64,000 bases of DNA. Source: Winogradskyella algicola (GTDB taxonomy: Bacteria; Bacteroidota; Bacteroidia; Flavobacteriales; Flavobacteriaceae). A model generated the notes under the pieces. That model saw only the letters and a list, made by a program, of their open reading frames with translations. It was not told the origin of the DNA and did not search any database. Numbering within the stretch: position 1 is the first letter of the stretch; every line of letters starts with the position of its first letter. Of the stretch, positions 38,416 to 47,700 are shown one piece after another. A program made the position numbers and the translations under genes. Location of the stretch: assembly GCF_005869935.1 (NCBI RefSeq), contig NZ_SZQF01000002.1, positions 1 through 64,000 of the forward strand, given 5' to 3'.

Positions 38416-39327
38416 TTAATAACGTTCGCTAGAACGCATCTTTATAAGCCTGTCTGGATAATCTGTAATAATGCCATCTACATTCCATCTAAGCATCTTT
38501 AATAGGTCTTGTACTTCGTTAACTGTCCAAGGAATGATTAGATAATTTTGAGCATGATACTCATTAATAATTTCTGAAGTTAATAATTTAAAATATGGAC
38601 TTATTATTTCTGGTTTGTAAGATAGTTTTTCAAGCTTTGTTGCTATAGTTTCATCTTCATCTACCAGAAGTGCAACTGGCATTTTTGGAGATTGTTTCTT
38701 TATTTCTTCTAAAATCACTAAATCAAATGACTGCAAATTCACATTAGAGAAAAGTCCACTTTCTTCAATTTCATCTAAGACTATTTTTACATATTCATCT
38801 GGCTGTGGTGTATAAATACCATAATACTCAGGCTTAGATTTAATTTCAATATTGAATTTAATATCAGGATTTTTAGTCTTTGCAAGTTCAAAAACTTCAG
38901 ACAAAAGTGGTTTGTAAGTTTTTAGTTTCTTTTGGTCTGGATATGTAGGATGAAGCTTTGTACCACAATCAAATTGTTTAATCTCATTGTGCGTCATCTC
39001 ATAGAGATTATACTTCATGTCCATGTCTTCAGGAATCTCGTCGCCTTCGGGATTAAAACAAATAGTTCGGCTCATAAAAGGCTCGTGCGAAACCACAACT
39101 TCATTGTCTTTTGTAATGGCAATATCTAACTCTAAAGTTGTAACACCAAGTTCAATCGCTTTATCAAATGCTGGCAAGGAATTTTCGGGATATAGACCTC
39201 TACAGCCTCTGTGACCTTGAATGTCTAATTGTTTTTCGATGTTGCAGCTCATTAAAAATATGACTAAAATTACTAATAAATACTTATTGTCAGTCTGAGC
39301 TTGTCGAAGACGTTTTTGGTTTCCCAT
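38416..39327 (-). CDS. Glycerophosphodiester phosphodiesterase family lipoprotein
   Basis: 303 residues. The N-terminal hydrophobic stretch ends in the lipobox FLMSC, so it is a likely lipoprotein. The GDPD domain shows the catalytic QGHRGCRGLYPENS, the metal-binding ELDIAITKDNEVVVSHE and the C-terminal PWTVNE with GIITDYPD. It should hydrolyse glycerophosphodiesters at the cell surface or periplasm. The start is odd: ATG 39327 lies inside the 3' end of the GIY-YIG gene (38-bp overlap). The first residues (RLRQAQTD) are translated from a dispersed repeat, so the native start may have been displaced by the insertion. Confidence 0.85.
   Translation of the reverse strand: MGNQKRLRQAQTDNKYLLVILVIFLMSCNIEKQLDIQGHRGCRGLYPENSLPAFDKAIELGVTTLELDIAITKDNEVVVSHEPFMSRTICFNPEGDEIPEDMDMKYNLYEMTHNEIKQFDCGTKLHPTYPDQKKLKTYKPLLSEVFELAKTKNPDIKFNIEIKSKPEYYGIYTPQPDEYVKIVLDEIEESGLFSNVNLQSFDLVILEEIKKQSPKMPVALLVDEDETIATKLEKLSYKPEIISPYFKLLTSEIINEYHAQNYLIIPWTVNEVQDLLKMLRWNVDGIITDYPDRLIKMRSSERY
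39288..39309. repeat. Dispersed palindromic element, left inverted copy next to the GIY-YIG gene
   Basis: A 22-bp copy reading TGTCAGTCTGAG then CTTGTCGAAG. It is inverted relative to 39633-39654 (20 of 22 positions match). It contains the stop codon of the GIY-YIG gene and supplies N-terminal codons of the GDPD gene. Confidence 0.8.
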
Positions 39328-39613
39328 ATTCTGTATAATTTTTTGAAAATCTTACTAAGTCATCCCAGTTTTCATTAATTAAGGCCTCTTTTTTCTTTCT
39401 AGACCATCCTTTAATTTTCTTTTCTATACCTATAGCCTCGTCTGGTTTAGAACATTCTAAATACCAAACAAGTTTTACTGGCAATCTTTTGTATGTATAT
39501 CCATAAGAAGCTTTCGTTTGATGTTCTATTAACCTTCTCTCTAAATCATTGGTCATTCCTGTATAATAGGAGCCATCGGAACATTTCAATATATATACGT
39601 AATATAATCTCAT
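39290..39613 (-). CDS. Small GIY-YIG nuclease domain protein
   Basis: 107 residues, essentially one GIY-YIG domain (UPF0213/YhbQ-like). The signature is degenerate but recognisable: YYVYILKC (residues 4-11, the GIY part), YYTGMTNDLERRLIEH (16-31, YIG part with catalytic-type Y17 and R26/R27) and EKKIKGWSRKKKEALI, which carries the metal-binding glutamate. The last residues (KTSSTSSD) are encoded by a dispersed repeat. The gene is bracketed by inverted copies of that repeat (39288-39309 and 39633-39654), making a ~367-bp unit. Such proteins are often misannotated as UvrC-like; the true role is unproven, and mobility of the surrounding repeats is my inference. Confidence 0.88.
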   Translation of the reverse strand: MRLYYVYILKCSDGSYYTGMTNDLERRLIEHQTKASYGYTYKRLPVKLVWYLECSKPDEAIGIEKKIKGWSRKKKEALINENWDDLVRFSKNYTEYGKPKTSSTSSD

Positions 39614-39632
39614 GATTTTTTTATGAGTTCGG

Positions 39633-39654
39633 CTTCGACAGGCTCAGCCTGACA
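39633..39654. repeat. Dispersed palindromic element, right inverted copy next to the GIY-YIG gene
   Basis: CTTCGACAGG-CTCAGCCTGACA, 20 bp upstream of the GIY-YIG start, in inverted orientation to 39288-39309. Just outside the pair, TTAT occurs on both sides (one base offset). Confidence 0.8.
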
Positions 39655-39679
39655 GTTATAGTTAAAAGGTTATTTCATA

Positions 39680-40528
39680 CTACTCTTCCACATCTGCCGA
39701 GAGTGTAGGTTTTTCATATTTCTGAAAAGGTTGTTTTAGCAATTCACCAATATTGCTATTTTTCGTTTCATCTGGAAAAACATCTACTCCGTAAACCAAT
39801 TTTTCTCTATCCATGTACATGTAAGTACCCAATAAGCGATCCCAAATACTAAAAATATTACCATAATTAGAATCTGTATATGGCAAGCGGTAATGATGAT
39901 GGATTTTGTGCATATCTGGCGAGATGATAAAATAACTCAACGCTTTATCCAAACCTTTAGGCAACTTAATATTAGCATGTGTAAACTGTGTAAAAATTAA
40001 AGACATAGCTTGGTATAACATAACCAATGCAAAAGGTGTACCGACAGCAAAAACACCAAACAAGGTAAATGCAAAACGAATAACACTCTCAATAGGATGG
40101 TGCCTGTTGGCTGTTGTTGTATCTACTTTGTGGTCTGTGTGATGTACCAAATGTACCATCCAAAGTGGTTTTACTTTATGCTCTACATAATGCGCCAAAT
40201 ACGCACCAAAAAAGTCTAATAACAGAACACCAAGAAACGCATAAAGCCAAAGAGGCTGAGCATCGGGAAACAACCAGTTAATAATCCCAAAATTATGTTC
40301 TACCACCCATTTTGAAGACCAATATAGTAATGATGCTAATGCGAAATTAACAATTACTGTTGTTAGTGTAAAGAACAAATTAGGCAACGCATGCTGCCAT
40401 TTGTTATACTTAAATTTGAATAAAGGTAAACCACCTTCTAATAACCAAAAAAAAGTTAATCCACCAATTAAAATAAGACTTCGGTGAGACGATGGAATCG
40501 TTTCAAAATAGTTAATAATCGTTTCCAA
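39680..40528 (-). CDS. Sterol desaturase/fatty acid hydroxylase family membrane enzyme
   Basis: 282 residues with four or five membrane helices and the three histidine boxes of the diiron hydroxylase superfamily: HYVEHK, HLVHHTDHK with NRHHP, and HKIHHHYRLPY. It is an integral membrane diiron oxygenase; substrate (fatty acid, carotenoid or other lipid) cannot be told. It starts 4 bp after the stop of the preceding secreted protein gene, so the two are co-transcribed. Confidence 0.88.
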   Translation of the reverse strand: METIINYFETIPSSHRSLILIGGLTFFWLLEGGLPLFKFKYNKWQHALPNLFFTLTTVIVNFALASLLYWSSKWVVEHNFGIINWLFPDAQPLWLYAFLGVLLLDFFGAYLAHYVEHKVKPLWMVHLVHHTDHKVDTTTANRHHPIESVIRFAFTLFGVFAVGTPFALVMLYQAMSLIFTQFTHANIKLPKGLDKALSYFIISPDMHKIHHHYRLPYTDSNYGNIFSIWDRLLGTYMYMDREKLVYGVDVFPDETKNSNIGELLKQPFQKYEKPTLSADVEE

Positions 40529-40532
40529 AGAA

Positions 40533-41432
40533 TTATCTATTTAAATTTATAATCTTTTGTGCTTTTTTCAAATTTACAGAAGAAATTTGAGATTTCCATT
40601 CTTCTGCATCTTCGGATTTACCTGTGCTCATATAAGCGGCATAATACAAAAATGCCATAAATGGTTTATTACTTTCTACAATCTCATCATCCTTTATTTT
40701 ATTCAACTGTCTGATAACTTTTTTTGGCCGTTTTAAAAGCAGATATTTTTGAAGTTTTAACAACTCACAACGCTGTTTCAAGGCTGTGTGCTCATTCTGC
40801 TCTTCTTTCGAAATAAGTCGTTCCGTCTCGTTAATATAGATGTTAGACAATTCAATAATATCATTTCTTGTTCGTGGTTTGGCGTACATGCTAAGATCTA
40901 AATATTTTGATGCTAAAAAATAGGCAGAATAGAAATTTTTATCTTCTCTATAATCCTGAAGTTCTTTAGCAATAAAGGCTGTATTTAAAGAGTAGCGCTC
41001 TATTAAAGTTGTTATATTTTGAAAGTCTTCTGTTGAGTAATTTACATTGAGAATATTACCATTAACATCCATAATTTTTATGCTATCGTCATTAAACTTA
41101 TCTAAGTATTTTTGGCTACGACTTTCTTTAATCTTTTCATATAAATCCGCATAACGATATTCTGATACAATGACTGGCACAAAATGTTCCCAAATTAAAG
41201 GACTCACCTGCTCGTCTTCATACAAGTTATTAATAAATACAGTTCTACCTTTATCATCTTTTACAATAACAGGATATTGATACGTAGTAGTTTCTTCCCA
41301 AACCATAAGCACCATTTTATTCTGAACCGTTGCTAAGGCTTGCGCTACCTCTAGATTTTTCATCCATTCTTGAGCTGAAGCTGTGTTCACCATTAAAACA
41401 ACGAGCAATAATTTTAGTAGAACGTTTTTCAT
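40533..41432 (-). CDS. Secreted thioredoxin-like protein without CxxC
   Basis: 299 residues: signal peptide (residues 1-20, TASAQE), then a segment with thioredoxin-fold-like order (LATVQNKMVLMVWEETTTYQYPVIV ... FVPVIVSEYRYADLY), but the usual CxxC is absent. The region after residue ~150 is helical with TPR-like pairs. Family assignment is tentative. It forms a pair with the fatty acid hydroxylase gene 4 bp downstream and lies 48 bp from the end of the Cys-cluster protein gene. Confidence 0.65.
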   Translation of the reverse strand: MKNVLLKLLLVVLMVNTASAQEWMKNLEVAQALATVQNKMVLMVWEETTTYQYPVIVKDDKGRTVFINNLYEDEQVSPLIWEHFVPVIVSEYRYADLYEKIKESRSQKYLDKFNDDSIKIMDVNGNILNVNYSTEDFQNITTLIERYSLNTAFIAKELQDYREDKNFYSAYFLASKYLDLSMYAKPRTRNDIIELSNIYINETERLISKEEQNEHTALKQRCELLKLQKYLLLKRPKKVIRQLNKIKDDEIVESNKPFMAFLYYAAYMSTGKSEDAEEWKSQISSVNLKKAQKIINLNR

Positions 41433-41480
41433 ATTTAGTTTTTTTCAAAGGTTATATCAAAAATTATTCCGAAGCTAAAG

Positions 41481-41975
41481 TTATACATTTATTCGTTTTT
41501 TCATTTCTTCAACAATGTTAAACGCTGCAGGACAAATCGCTACATTTTTTAAAGTTAAATTAGAAATTTGCTGAAATTTTTTACGATCTGTATGCGGAAA
41601 TTCTCGGCAAGCCTTTGGTCTTACATCATAAATCATACAGTAATTATCCGCATCTAAAAACGTGCAAGGCACAGATTGCAACACATAATCATTATCCTCA
41701 TCTAGGCGCAAATAAGCATCAATAAACTGCTGCTCTTTCATTTTGAAAGATTTAGATATGCGCTGAATATCCTTATCCGTAAACAAAGGTCCTGTGGTTT
41801 TGCAACAATTAGCACATTGCAAACAATCTGTTCGTTCAAACTCTTCCTCGTGCAACTCTTGCATAATGTAGTCTAATTGCTTTGGTGGCTTTTTTCTAAG
41901 TTTGGCAAAGAAAGTTTTGTTTTCCTTATGCTTATCTTTGGCCAACTTTGGCAGATTATTGATTTGGTTTTGCAT
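41481..41975 (-). CDS. YkgJ family cysteine cluster protein
   Basis: 164 residues. Conserved cysteines CLQCANCC (middle), PCTFLD...YCMIYDVRPKACREFP (C-terminal half) match the YkgJ/UPF0153 zinc- or iron-chelating family. No signal peptide, so cytoplasmic. Function unproven. It lies upstream of the secreted pair on the same strand and diverges from the methyltransferase gene across a repeat element. Confidence 0.87.
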   Translation of the reverse strand: MQNQINNLPKLAKDKHKENKTFFAKLRKKPPKQLDYIMQELHEEEFERTDCLQCANCCKTTGPLFTDKDIQRISKSFKMKEQQFIDAYLRLDEDNDYVLQSVPCTFLDADNYCMIYDVRPKACREFPHTDRKKFQQISNLTLKNVAICPAAFNIVEEMKKRINV

Positions 41976-41996
41976 ATTGTAAAAATACGAATTTAC

Positions 41997-42084
41997 TTGT
42001 CATTACGAGGAATGAAATGACGTGGTAATCTCGAAAAATACAACCTAAAACTAACAGATTGCCGCGCTTTGCTCGCAATGACAA
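41997..42084. repeat. Dispersed 88-bp inverted-repeat element (TTGTCATTACGAG family)
   Basis: Ends TTGTCATTACGAG and CTCGCAATGACAA are inverted repeats (12 of 13). The interior is non-coding. It fills the spacer between the divergent Cys-cluster and methyltransferase genes, ending 4 bp before the methyltransferase ATG. Confidence 0.8.
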
Positions 42085-42088
42085 TATT

Positions 42089-42790
42089 ATGAAAGACATC
42101 TTTGGAAAAGCACTATTAGATTATCAGAATGGTAATTATTCTGAAGATATTATCACATGGACCAACATATCTGATAAGGACGAATTACCACTTCCCTATT
42201 TATTTAGAACTTATTCTGAAATGCCAAAACTAGAGCAAAAAGCTTTACAACTTAGTAAAGGCAAAATCCTCGATGTTGGTTGTGGTGCTGGCAACCACGC
42301 ACTTTGGTTACAGGAAAAAGGACTTAATGTAAAAGCAATTGATAGCTCTAAAGGTGCTATTGACGTCTGCAAATTACGAGGGCTAAAAAATGCTGAACAT
42401 AAAGCTTTATTAGAAGAAACAGATACGTTTGATACCATTCTACTTTTAATGAATGGTACTGGTATTTTTCAGGAAATACTACAGGTTGCTAAATACTTAA
42501 ACCTCCTAAAATCGTTGTTGAAACCTAACGGACAAATTTTAATCGACTCTTCTGATATCTCTTATATGTACGAAGATGAAGATGGTGGTACTTGGCTAGA
42601 TTTAAACAGTGGTTATATTGGCGAACTTGATTATTTCTTTAGCTACAAAGGCGAAGAAGCAACTCCAATGAAGTGGCTCTACCTCGATTTTGAAACGCTA
42701 AACACAGCTTGCCAAACCGTAGGTCTTAAATGCGAAAAAGTTATGGATGGCGAGCATTTTCATTATTTAGCGAGGATTACTCACGCATAA
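42089..42790 (+). CDS. Class I SAM-dependent methyltransferase
   Basis: 233 residues from ATG 42089. Motif I is ILDVGCGAGNHALWL and post-I acidic residue follows in VKAIDSS; the motif IV region is FDTILLLMNGTG. A longer frame from 42059 adds MPRFARNDNI, which is a translation of the 88-bp repeat; I reject it. The substrate is unknown. The gene stands alone on the plus strand with the repeat occupying its whole upstream region, leaving little native promoter. Confidence 0.87.
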   Translation: MKDIFGKALLDYQNGNYSEDIITWTNISDKDELPLPYLFRTYSEMPKLEQKALQLSKGKILDVGCGAGNHALWLQEKGLNVKAIDSSKGAIDVCKLRGLKNAEHKALLEETDTFDTILLLMNGTGIFQEILQVAKYLNLLKSLLKPNGQILIDSSDISYMYEDEDGGTWLDLNSGYIGELDYFFSYKGEEATPMKWLYLDFETLNTACQTVGLKCEKVMDGEHFHYLARITHA

Positions 42791-42823
42791 TTTACTTCCT
42801 GAATTTGGTTAGCTATCCATAGT

Positions 42824-42860
42824 GATTCTGAAACAACACTTCGAGAAGCTCAGTATGACA
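42824..42860. repeat. Hybrid dispersed palindromic element
   Basis: GATTCTGAAACAA (42824-42836), the left half of the type seen at 62075, is joined directly to CACTTCGAGAAGCTCAGTATGACA-type sequence (42837-42860). This looks like recombination between two variants of the same family. Confidence 0.65.
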
Positions 42861-42901
42861 GTTCAAAATGACGATAAAAAGATTCCTTTTTCAAAGGAAT
42901 T

Positions 42902-44629
42902 TTAGAAATCGAATTGATATGTAGCTCCTATTAATGCTTGTATGCCTTGAACGGGGAAGTTTAAATAACGCTCGTAATCCTGGTTAAGGATGTTATTGAC
43001 TTTTCCAAATACAGATAACTGATCGTTGATTTTATAACCTACATGCGCATTAGCATCAAAATAACTATCTAAACTTATAACAGGATTTGGGTCTTGTGGC
43101 AATAATGTAGCCACTAAATCTTGTTGGTCTTTTCGTTCGCCAACATAAATGGCACTAGCACCTGCATACCATTGTTCAGATATTTGTAAATCCATAAAGA
43201 TAGAACCTGTTACGTTTGGTAAATTCCATGCTTCGGCTTCATTATCCATATCATAGTTAAAGTATTCTCCTTTAAAACCAAGCGTAAAATTTCTATTGAC
43301 ATCAATGTTTAACTCACCAGCAACCGAAAAGGTAGTAACATCATCATACACCACACCAAAAGAATTACCATATTGGTAATCTGCTGTTGCATCACCTCTA
43401 GCATCATTTGCTTTAAAAAGTGCTTTATTCTCTTCTGCGTAATAATTTCCTTTAACGTTATAACTTACACTATTAGACAGCTTTCCTTTAAGTCCTAAAA
43501 ACCCTTTATAGCGTTGGTCTGTTGGTGCTACATAAAGTGTTGGAGATACAAATGGATTTTCTGTAGCAAAATCGTAGTAAGAGTTTTGTTGTAACTGTCC
43601 TGTGATTCCACCATAAGCAATCAAAATTTCGTCTACTAAACGGTAAGAAGCATCAATATTAGGGTAGATAAAAAACTTATTATCGCTAAGTTCAGTATCA
43701 TTAAGATAGACTAAACTTAAGCCTAAATTGACCGTTAAATCATCTTGGGTTAATTGATACGAAGGTGATAAACCAACTGTAACATTTCCGTAATTAATGT
43801 CACCTAAATTCTCGTAATCACTATCAAAACTTCCACCAACGTAATCCACATATAATTTTGTTTTTATAGCTTCTCCTTGCACAGGAATATCGAAACCTGC
43901 TTTAGCTACAAAACGGTTTTCACCAGAATCTTGATTATCACCAAAACGTCTAAAACGCACACTACCATCGTTGATAATAGCATCTTCAAAATTAATTTTT
44001 CCGCCTAAATAAAAACTATTAAACGTGTGGCTAGGATCTATCATATCTGCTTCGGCTTGTCCAAAGAAATTCTGAGGCAAACCATACCAATTGTATGTCA
44101 TTAAGTCAAAACCTCCATCTACTTTCCATGATAAATCTCTAAGTCTTTGAGAATAATGTGCGTTTAAATGCGTGGTAGAAAAATCGTCATCTAACAATAA
44201 ATCTTCAATACCACCTTGAGAAGAATGGTGACTGAAATAACCACCAACATTTTCAGAATTACTAAGCTCATGGTTAAGATACACTTCACCCAAAACTGTT
44301 GTATATGTACCCACTCCAAGCGATGCGTAATTATCGTATAACTTCACAGCTTTTGCTTTATCAACCGTTGCTGCTTTACCCTTTGCAGGCGTAAAAGTTG
44401 AAGCCACTGGAATTGAAAAAATATTATACCTCACCTCTTTTTTCTTCACCAAATTAGAGTCTTGTAATTTTGGCGTATCCTTAATTTTAAAGGCATCTGA
44501 AATTGTAGGTTTGTATGGTGTTACCACATTTACGACTTGGTCATCAATAGTGTCTTTTGCACGTTCTTGAGCTACTATTGATATACTGCTTGATATGGTG
44601 ATTATAAAAATTAAAAACTTGATTTTCAT
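42902..44629 (-). CDS. Outer-membrane beta-barrel protein related to TonB-dependent receptors, without plug
   Basis: 575 residues. Signal peptide (~1-20, IVAQE), a short periplasmic N-terminus (VVTPYKPTISDAFKIKDTP), then alternating strands up to a C-terminal phenylalanine (GATYQFDF). The C-terminal FGKVNNILNQDYERYLNFPVQG is characteristic of TonB-dependent receptor barrels, but the protein is too short and lacks a plug domain. It starts 104 bp after the large TPR protein gene on the same strand, with a long palindrome in the spacer. Substrate unknown. Confidence 0.82.
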   Translation of the reverse strand: MKIKFLIFIITISSSISIVAQERAKDTIDDQVVNVVTPYKPTISDAFKIKDTPKLQDSNLVKKKEVRYNIFSIPVASTFTPAKGKAATVDKAKAVKLYDNYASLGVGTYTTVLGEVYLNHELSNSENVGGYFSHHSSQGGIEDLLLDDDFSTTHLNAHYSQRLRDLSWKVDGGFDLMTYNWYGLPQNFFGQAEADMIDPSHTFNSFYLGGKINFEDAIINDGSVRFRRFGDNQDSGENRFVAKAGFDIPVQGEAIKTKLYVDYVGGSFDSDYENLGDINYGNVTVGLSPSYQLTQDDLTVNLGLSLVYLNDTELSDNKFFIYPNIDASYRLVDEILIAYGGITGQLQQNSYYDFATENPFVSPTLYVAPTDQRYKGFLGLKGKLSNSVSYNVKGNYYAEENKALFKANDARGDATADYQYGNSFGVVYDDVTTFSVAGELNIDVNRNFTLGFKGEYFNYDMDNEAEAWNLPNVTGSIFMDLQISEQWYAGASAIYVGERKDQQDLVATLLPQDPNPVISLDSYFDANAHVGYKINDQLSVFGKVNNILNQDYERYLNFPVQGIQALIGATYQFDF

Positions 44630-44652
44630 ATTTGATATTTTGATTTAAGAGG

Positions 44653-44722
44653 CTTCGACTGCGCTCAGCCTGACAAAAAAAGCAATAATTTAATTCAACT
44701 GTCACACTGAGCGCAGTCGAAG
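44653..44722. repeat. Paired dispersed elements forming a long palindrome
   Basis: CTTCGACTGCGCTCAG...TGAC (44653-44674) and its inverse GTCA...CTGAGCGCAGTCGAAG (44701-44722) are separated by 26 bp. The transcript would form a ~20-bp hairpin between the TPR and barrel genes, likely affecting their relative expression. Confidence 0.8.
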
Positions 44723-44733
44723 TGTCTTCTTGC

Positions 44734-47700
44734 TTAATTATCCGTTTCGATTGATGAATTTGTTTTAGCTTCTTCGGTTTTAATCTTGTTAAGTTCTTGC
44801 TGTGCCTCTTGTACCACATCATCAAACTCTGGGAAATTAGAAATCACACTTTCTAAAATATAATTGGCCTGAAACGCATCACCCAATGCATAAAAATTCT
44901 TCGCCATAACTACCAAACCTTTAGCACTGTAATATTTGTAACTGCTGTAATCCTTGGCCAATTTTTGAATGGTTGTGTTTGAGGCTTCATACTTACCTTC
45001 CTTATTTTTAAAATACGCATTGTAATATAGAGCTTCTGCCGCAACACTTCCTGTAGCTATTTTTTCTACATCAGCATAGGCTGTTTTTGCCTTGTCCTCG
45101 TTTCCTGTTTTTAAGGCAGAACGTGCAATGATAATCTTAGCATCACTCTTCACTTTAGTGTCTAAGTTAGAATTTGCCAATACCTTTTCGGCATAATTTT
45201 CAGCACTAGAATAATCCTCTGTTTGGTAGTACGCATTCATTAAATTAGACTGCGCATACAATACATTCTGAGGATAGTCTGCTTCAGCTTCCAAGGTTTT
45301 TAAAACCGGAATCGCTTGCGACCAGTTAGAATCTTTCAGGTAAATTTCACAAAGCTTCACTGTTGCCTGCTCTGTATATTCACTTCTTGAAGCATCAACA
45401 ACATATTTGTAATGTGGTTGAGCGGTTTCAAATAAATCCTTTTTGTAATATAATTGTGCGATGTAGAAATGTGATTTTAACGCATGAATACCATTAGGAA
45501 ACTGGTTTAAATATTTATTAAACTGACGAATGGCATTCTCAGTATCGTTTTCTAAATATGGCTTTTCGGCTGCCAAATACATGGTATTATCCAGCTCTAC
45601 ATCAGAAACCTCAACATAATCTAAAGACTTTACCCAAGCTGCGTAATCATCCACACGACCTAAATCGATATAAATTAAACGCGCTGTAGAAACTGCCTGA
45701 ACAGCTTCACCAGAATTTGGAAAATCCGATGCTACTTTTTTAAACTTGGTTAATGCACGCTCGTTATCATTGGCATTGTAATACACCAAACCTTGACGTA
45801 ATAACGCTTTTGAAGTAAAAGCACCACGTTTGTATTCCGAATTTAATCGGTCGTACATCTGCATTGCTTTGTCTGTCTCGTTAGACTTAACATAAGAGTT
45901 TGCCAGCTCGTACATGGCATCGTCTCGTAATGCTGACTTAGGATACGTATCTATAAACGTATTAAGCTCAGAAATTTTTGTAGATGCTTTGCCTAAATAC
46001 CCATTACTCATTGCCTTTTGAAACGCTGCATAATCGGTTTCAATTTCATTAATCTGAATGGCTTTATCATAAGCATCGATGGCATTTTGGTATTTACTAG
46101 ACACAAAATAACCATCTGCCAACCTTAAATAAGCATCGTTTCGTCGTAGCCTGTCACCAGAATTATTATCAATAAATTTTTGAAAATATTTTGAAGCGTT
46201 GGTATAATCTTTCAACTTGAAATACGTGTAAGCTAAATTATAATCTAAGTTTTCATTCTCAGATAAGCCTGAAGCTTCAGACATACCAACAAATTGTTTA
46301 AACCCAATTAAGGCGTCGTTATAGTTGGTTAAATTATATTCTGTTTCGGCTTTCCAAAAGGTAGCTTTTGCTACAAAAATTGGATCTCTTGGTTCTTTTA
46401 ATGAGTTATTAAACAACTCTAAAGCTTCGCTATACTTGGTTTCGTTATACAATTCTATTCCTCTAAAAAATGCTACTTTTTGGTAAGCTACTTTGTTTTC
46501 AAAACTATTTTTACCTTTTAATAATTCTAAGGCTTCCTTGTAATTTTTTGATGTAATGTAAGAATCAATCAGTAAGGTCTCAACTTCTTCTCTGTAGCTT
46601 GTATCTGGATATTTATCTAAATAGCCTGCTAAAACCTGTGGTACAGATTGGTAAGGGTTACCAATCTCATAACTAATCTTAGCATAGTTTAACCAAGCAT
46701 CTTCCTGAATTTTTAAATCGTAATCCATTTCAGATGCATTTCTAAACGCGTTTAATGCTTCTTGTTTTTTCTCTAGGTTGATGTAGCTTTCACCCAAATG
46801 ATAATAAGCATTCTGTGCTACAGCGTTGTTACCATCTATAATTTTATTGAATTCTGAAATGGCTTTTTCAAAATCGTTTTGCTTGTAATAAGCGTAACCT
46901 ATTTGGTAATAATCTGTATTGCTCCACTTTCCTTTTTTGCCTTCATAAGCTTGAAGATAAGGAATAGCCTCTTCGTATTTTTCGAGGTTAAAATAACTTT
47001 CACCTATAATTTTATTAAGTTCAGATGCTTCTACACCTCTACTGCTTGGTAATTGCTCTAAGGCAAGTTCTATGGCTTTTTCAAACTTTCCTAGTTTAAA
47101 GTTTAGATCGGCTTGATAGTACGATAACTTTTCCTTGTATTTTTCGTTATCGCTTACCTGATCAAAATATTCATTAGCAGTATCATAATCGTCACCTTCG
47201 TAAGCCATGTAACCTATGTAATACTTGGCTTGCGAGCCGTATTCCTTAGAATCTGCAACACGGTTAAGATACTTTGTTGCTTCTTTTTTACTATTTGTAG
47301 AATATAAGGTGTAACCGTAATTAAAATTGAAACGCTCGCGCTCAGTACGTGCTATACTAGACTCATCTACTTTTTGATACCATTTGCGAGCATAGGCGTA
47401 TTTACCATTTTCAAAATAGTAATCTGCCACATCTAAAAAGGCCGTGTTTCGCTTTGTGCTTGTTGGGTATTCTTCAACAAATTTTTCGATTAAATCGTCT
47501 GCATTTCTCTGATTTAATCTTACAGCACAATTGGCAATGTAATACGAACAGTCGGACTTTAAAACAGCATCATCTGTATTGTATTTAATATCGTCGAACA
47601 AAGATTGTGCGGCTTTGTACTGTTTATTATTGTATAAAGTTAATGCCTTTTGGTAATCCTTTAACTCACTTGTATATACTGCAGATTTCTGTGCGAATCC

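Noticed and set aside
44544-44825. 93-codon minus-strand frame
   Set aside because: Overlaps the TPR gene end, a repeat palindrome and the barrel gene start; product is not protein-like.
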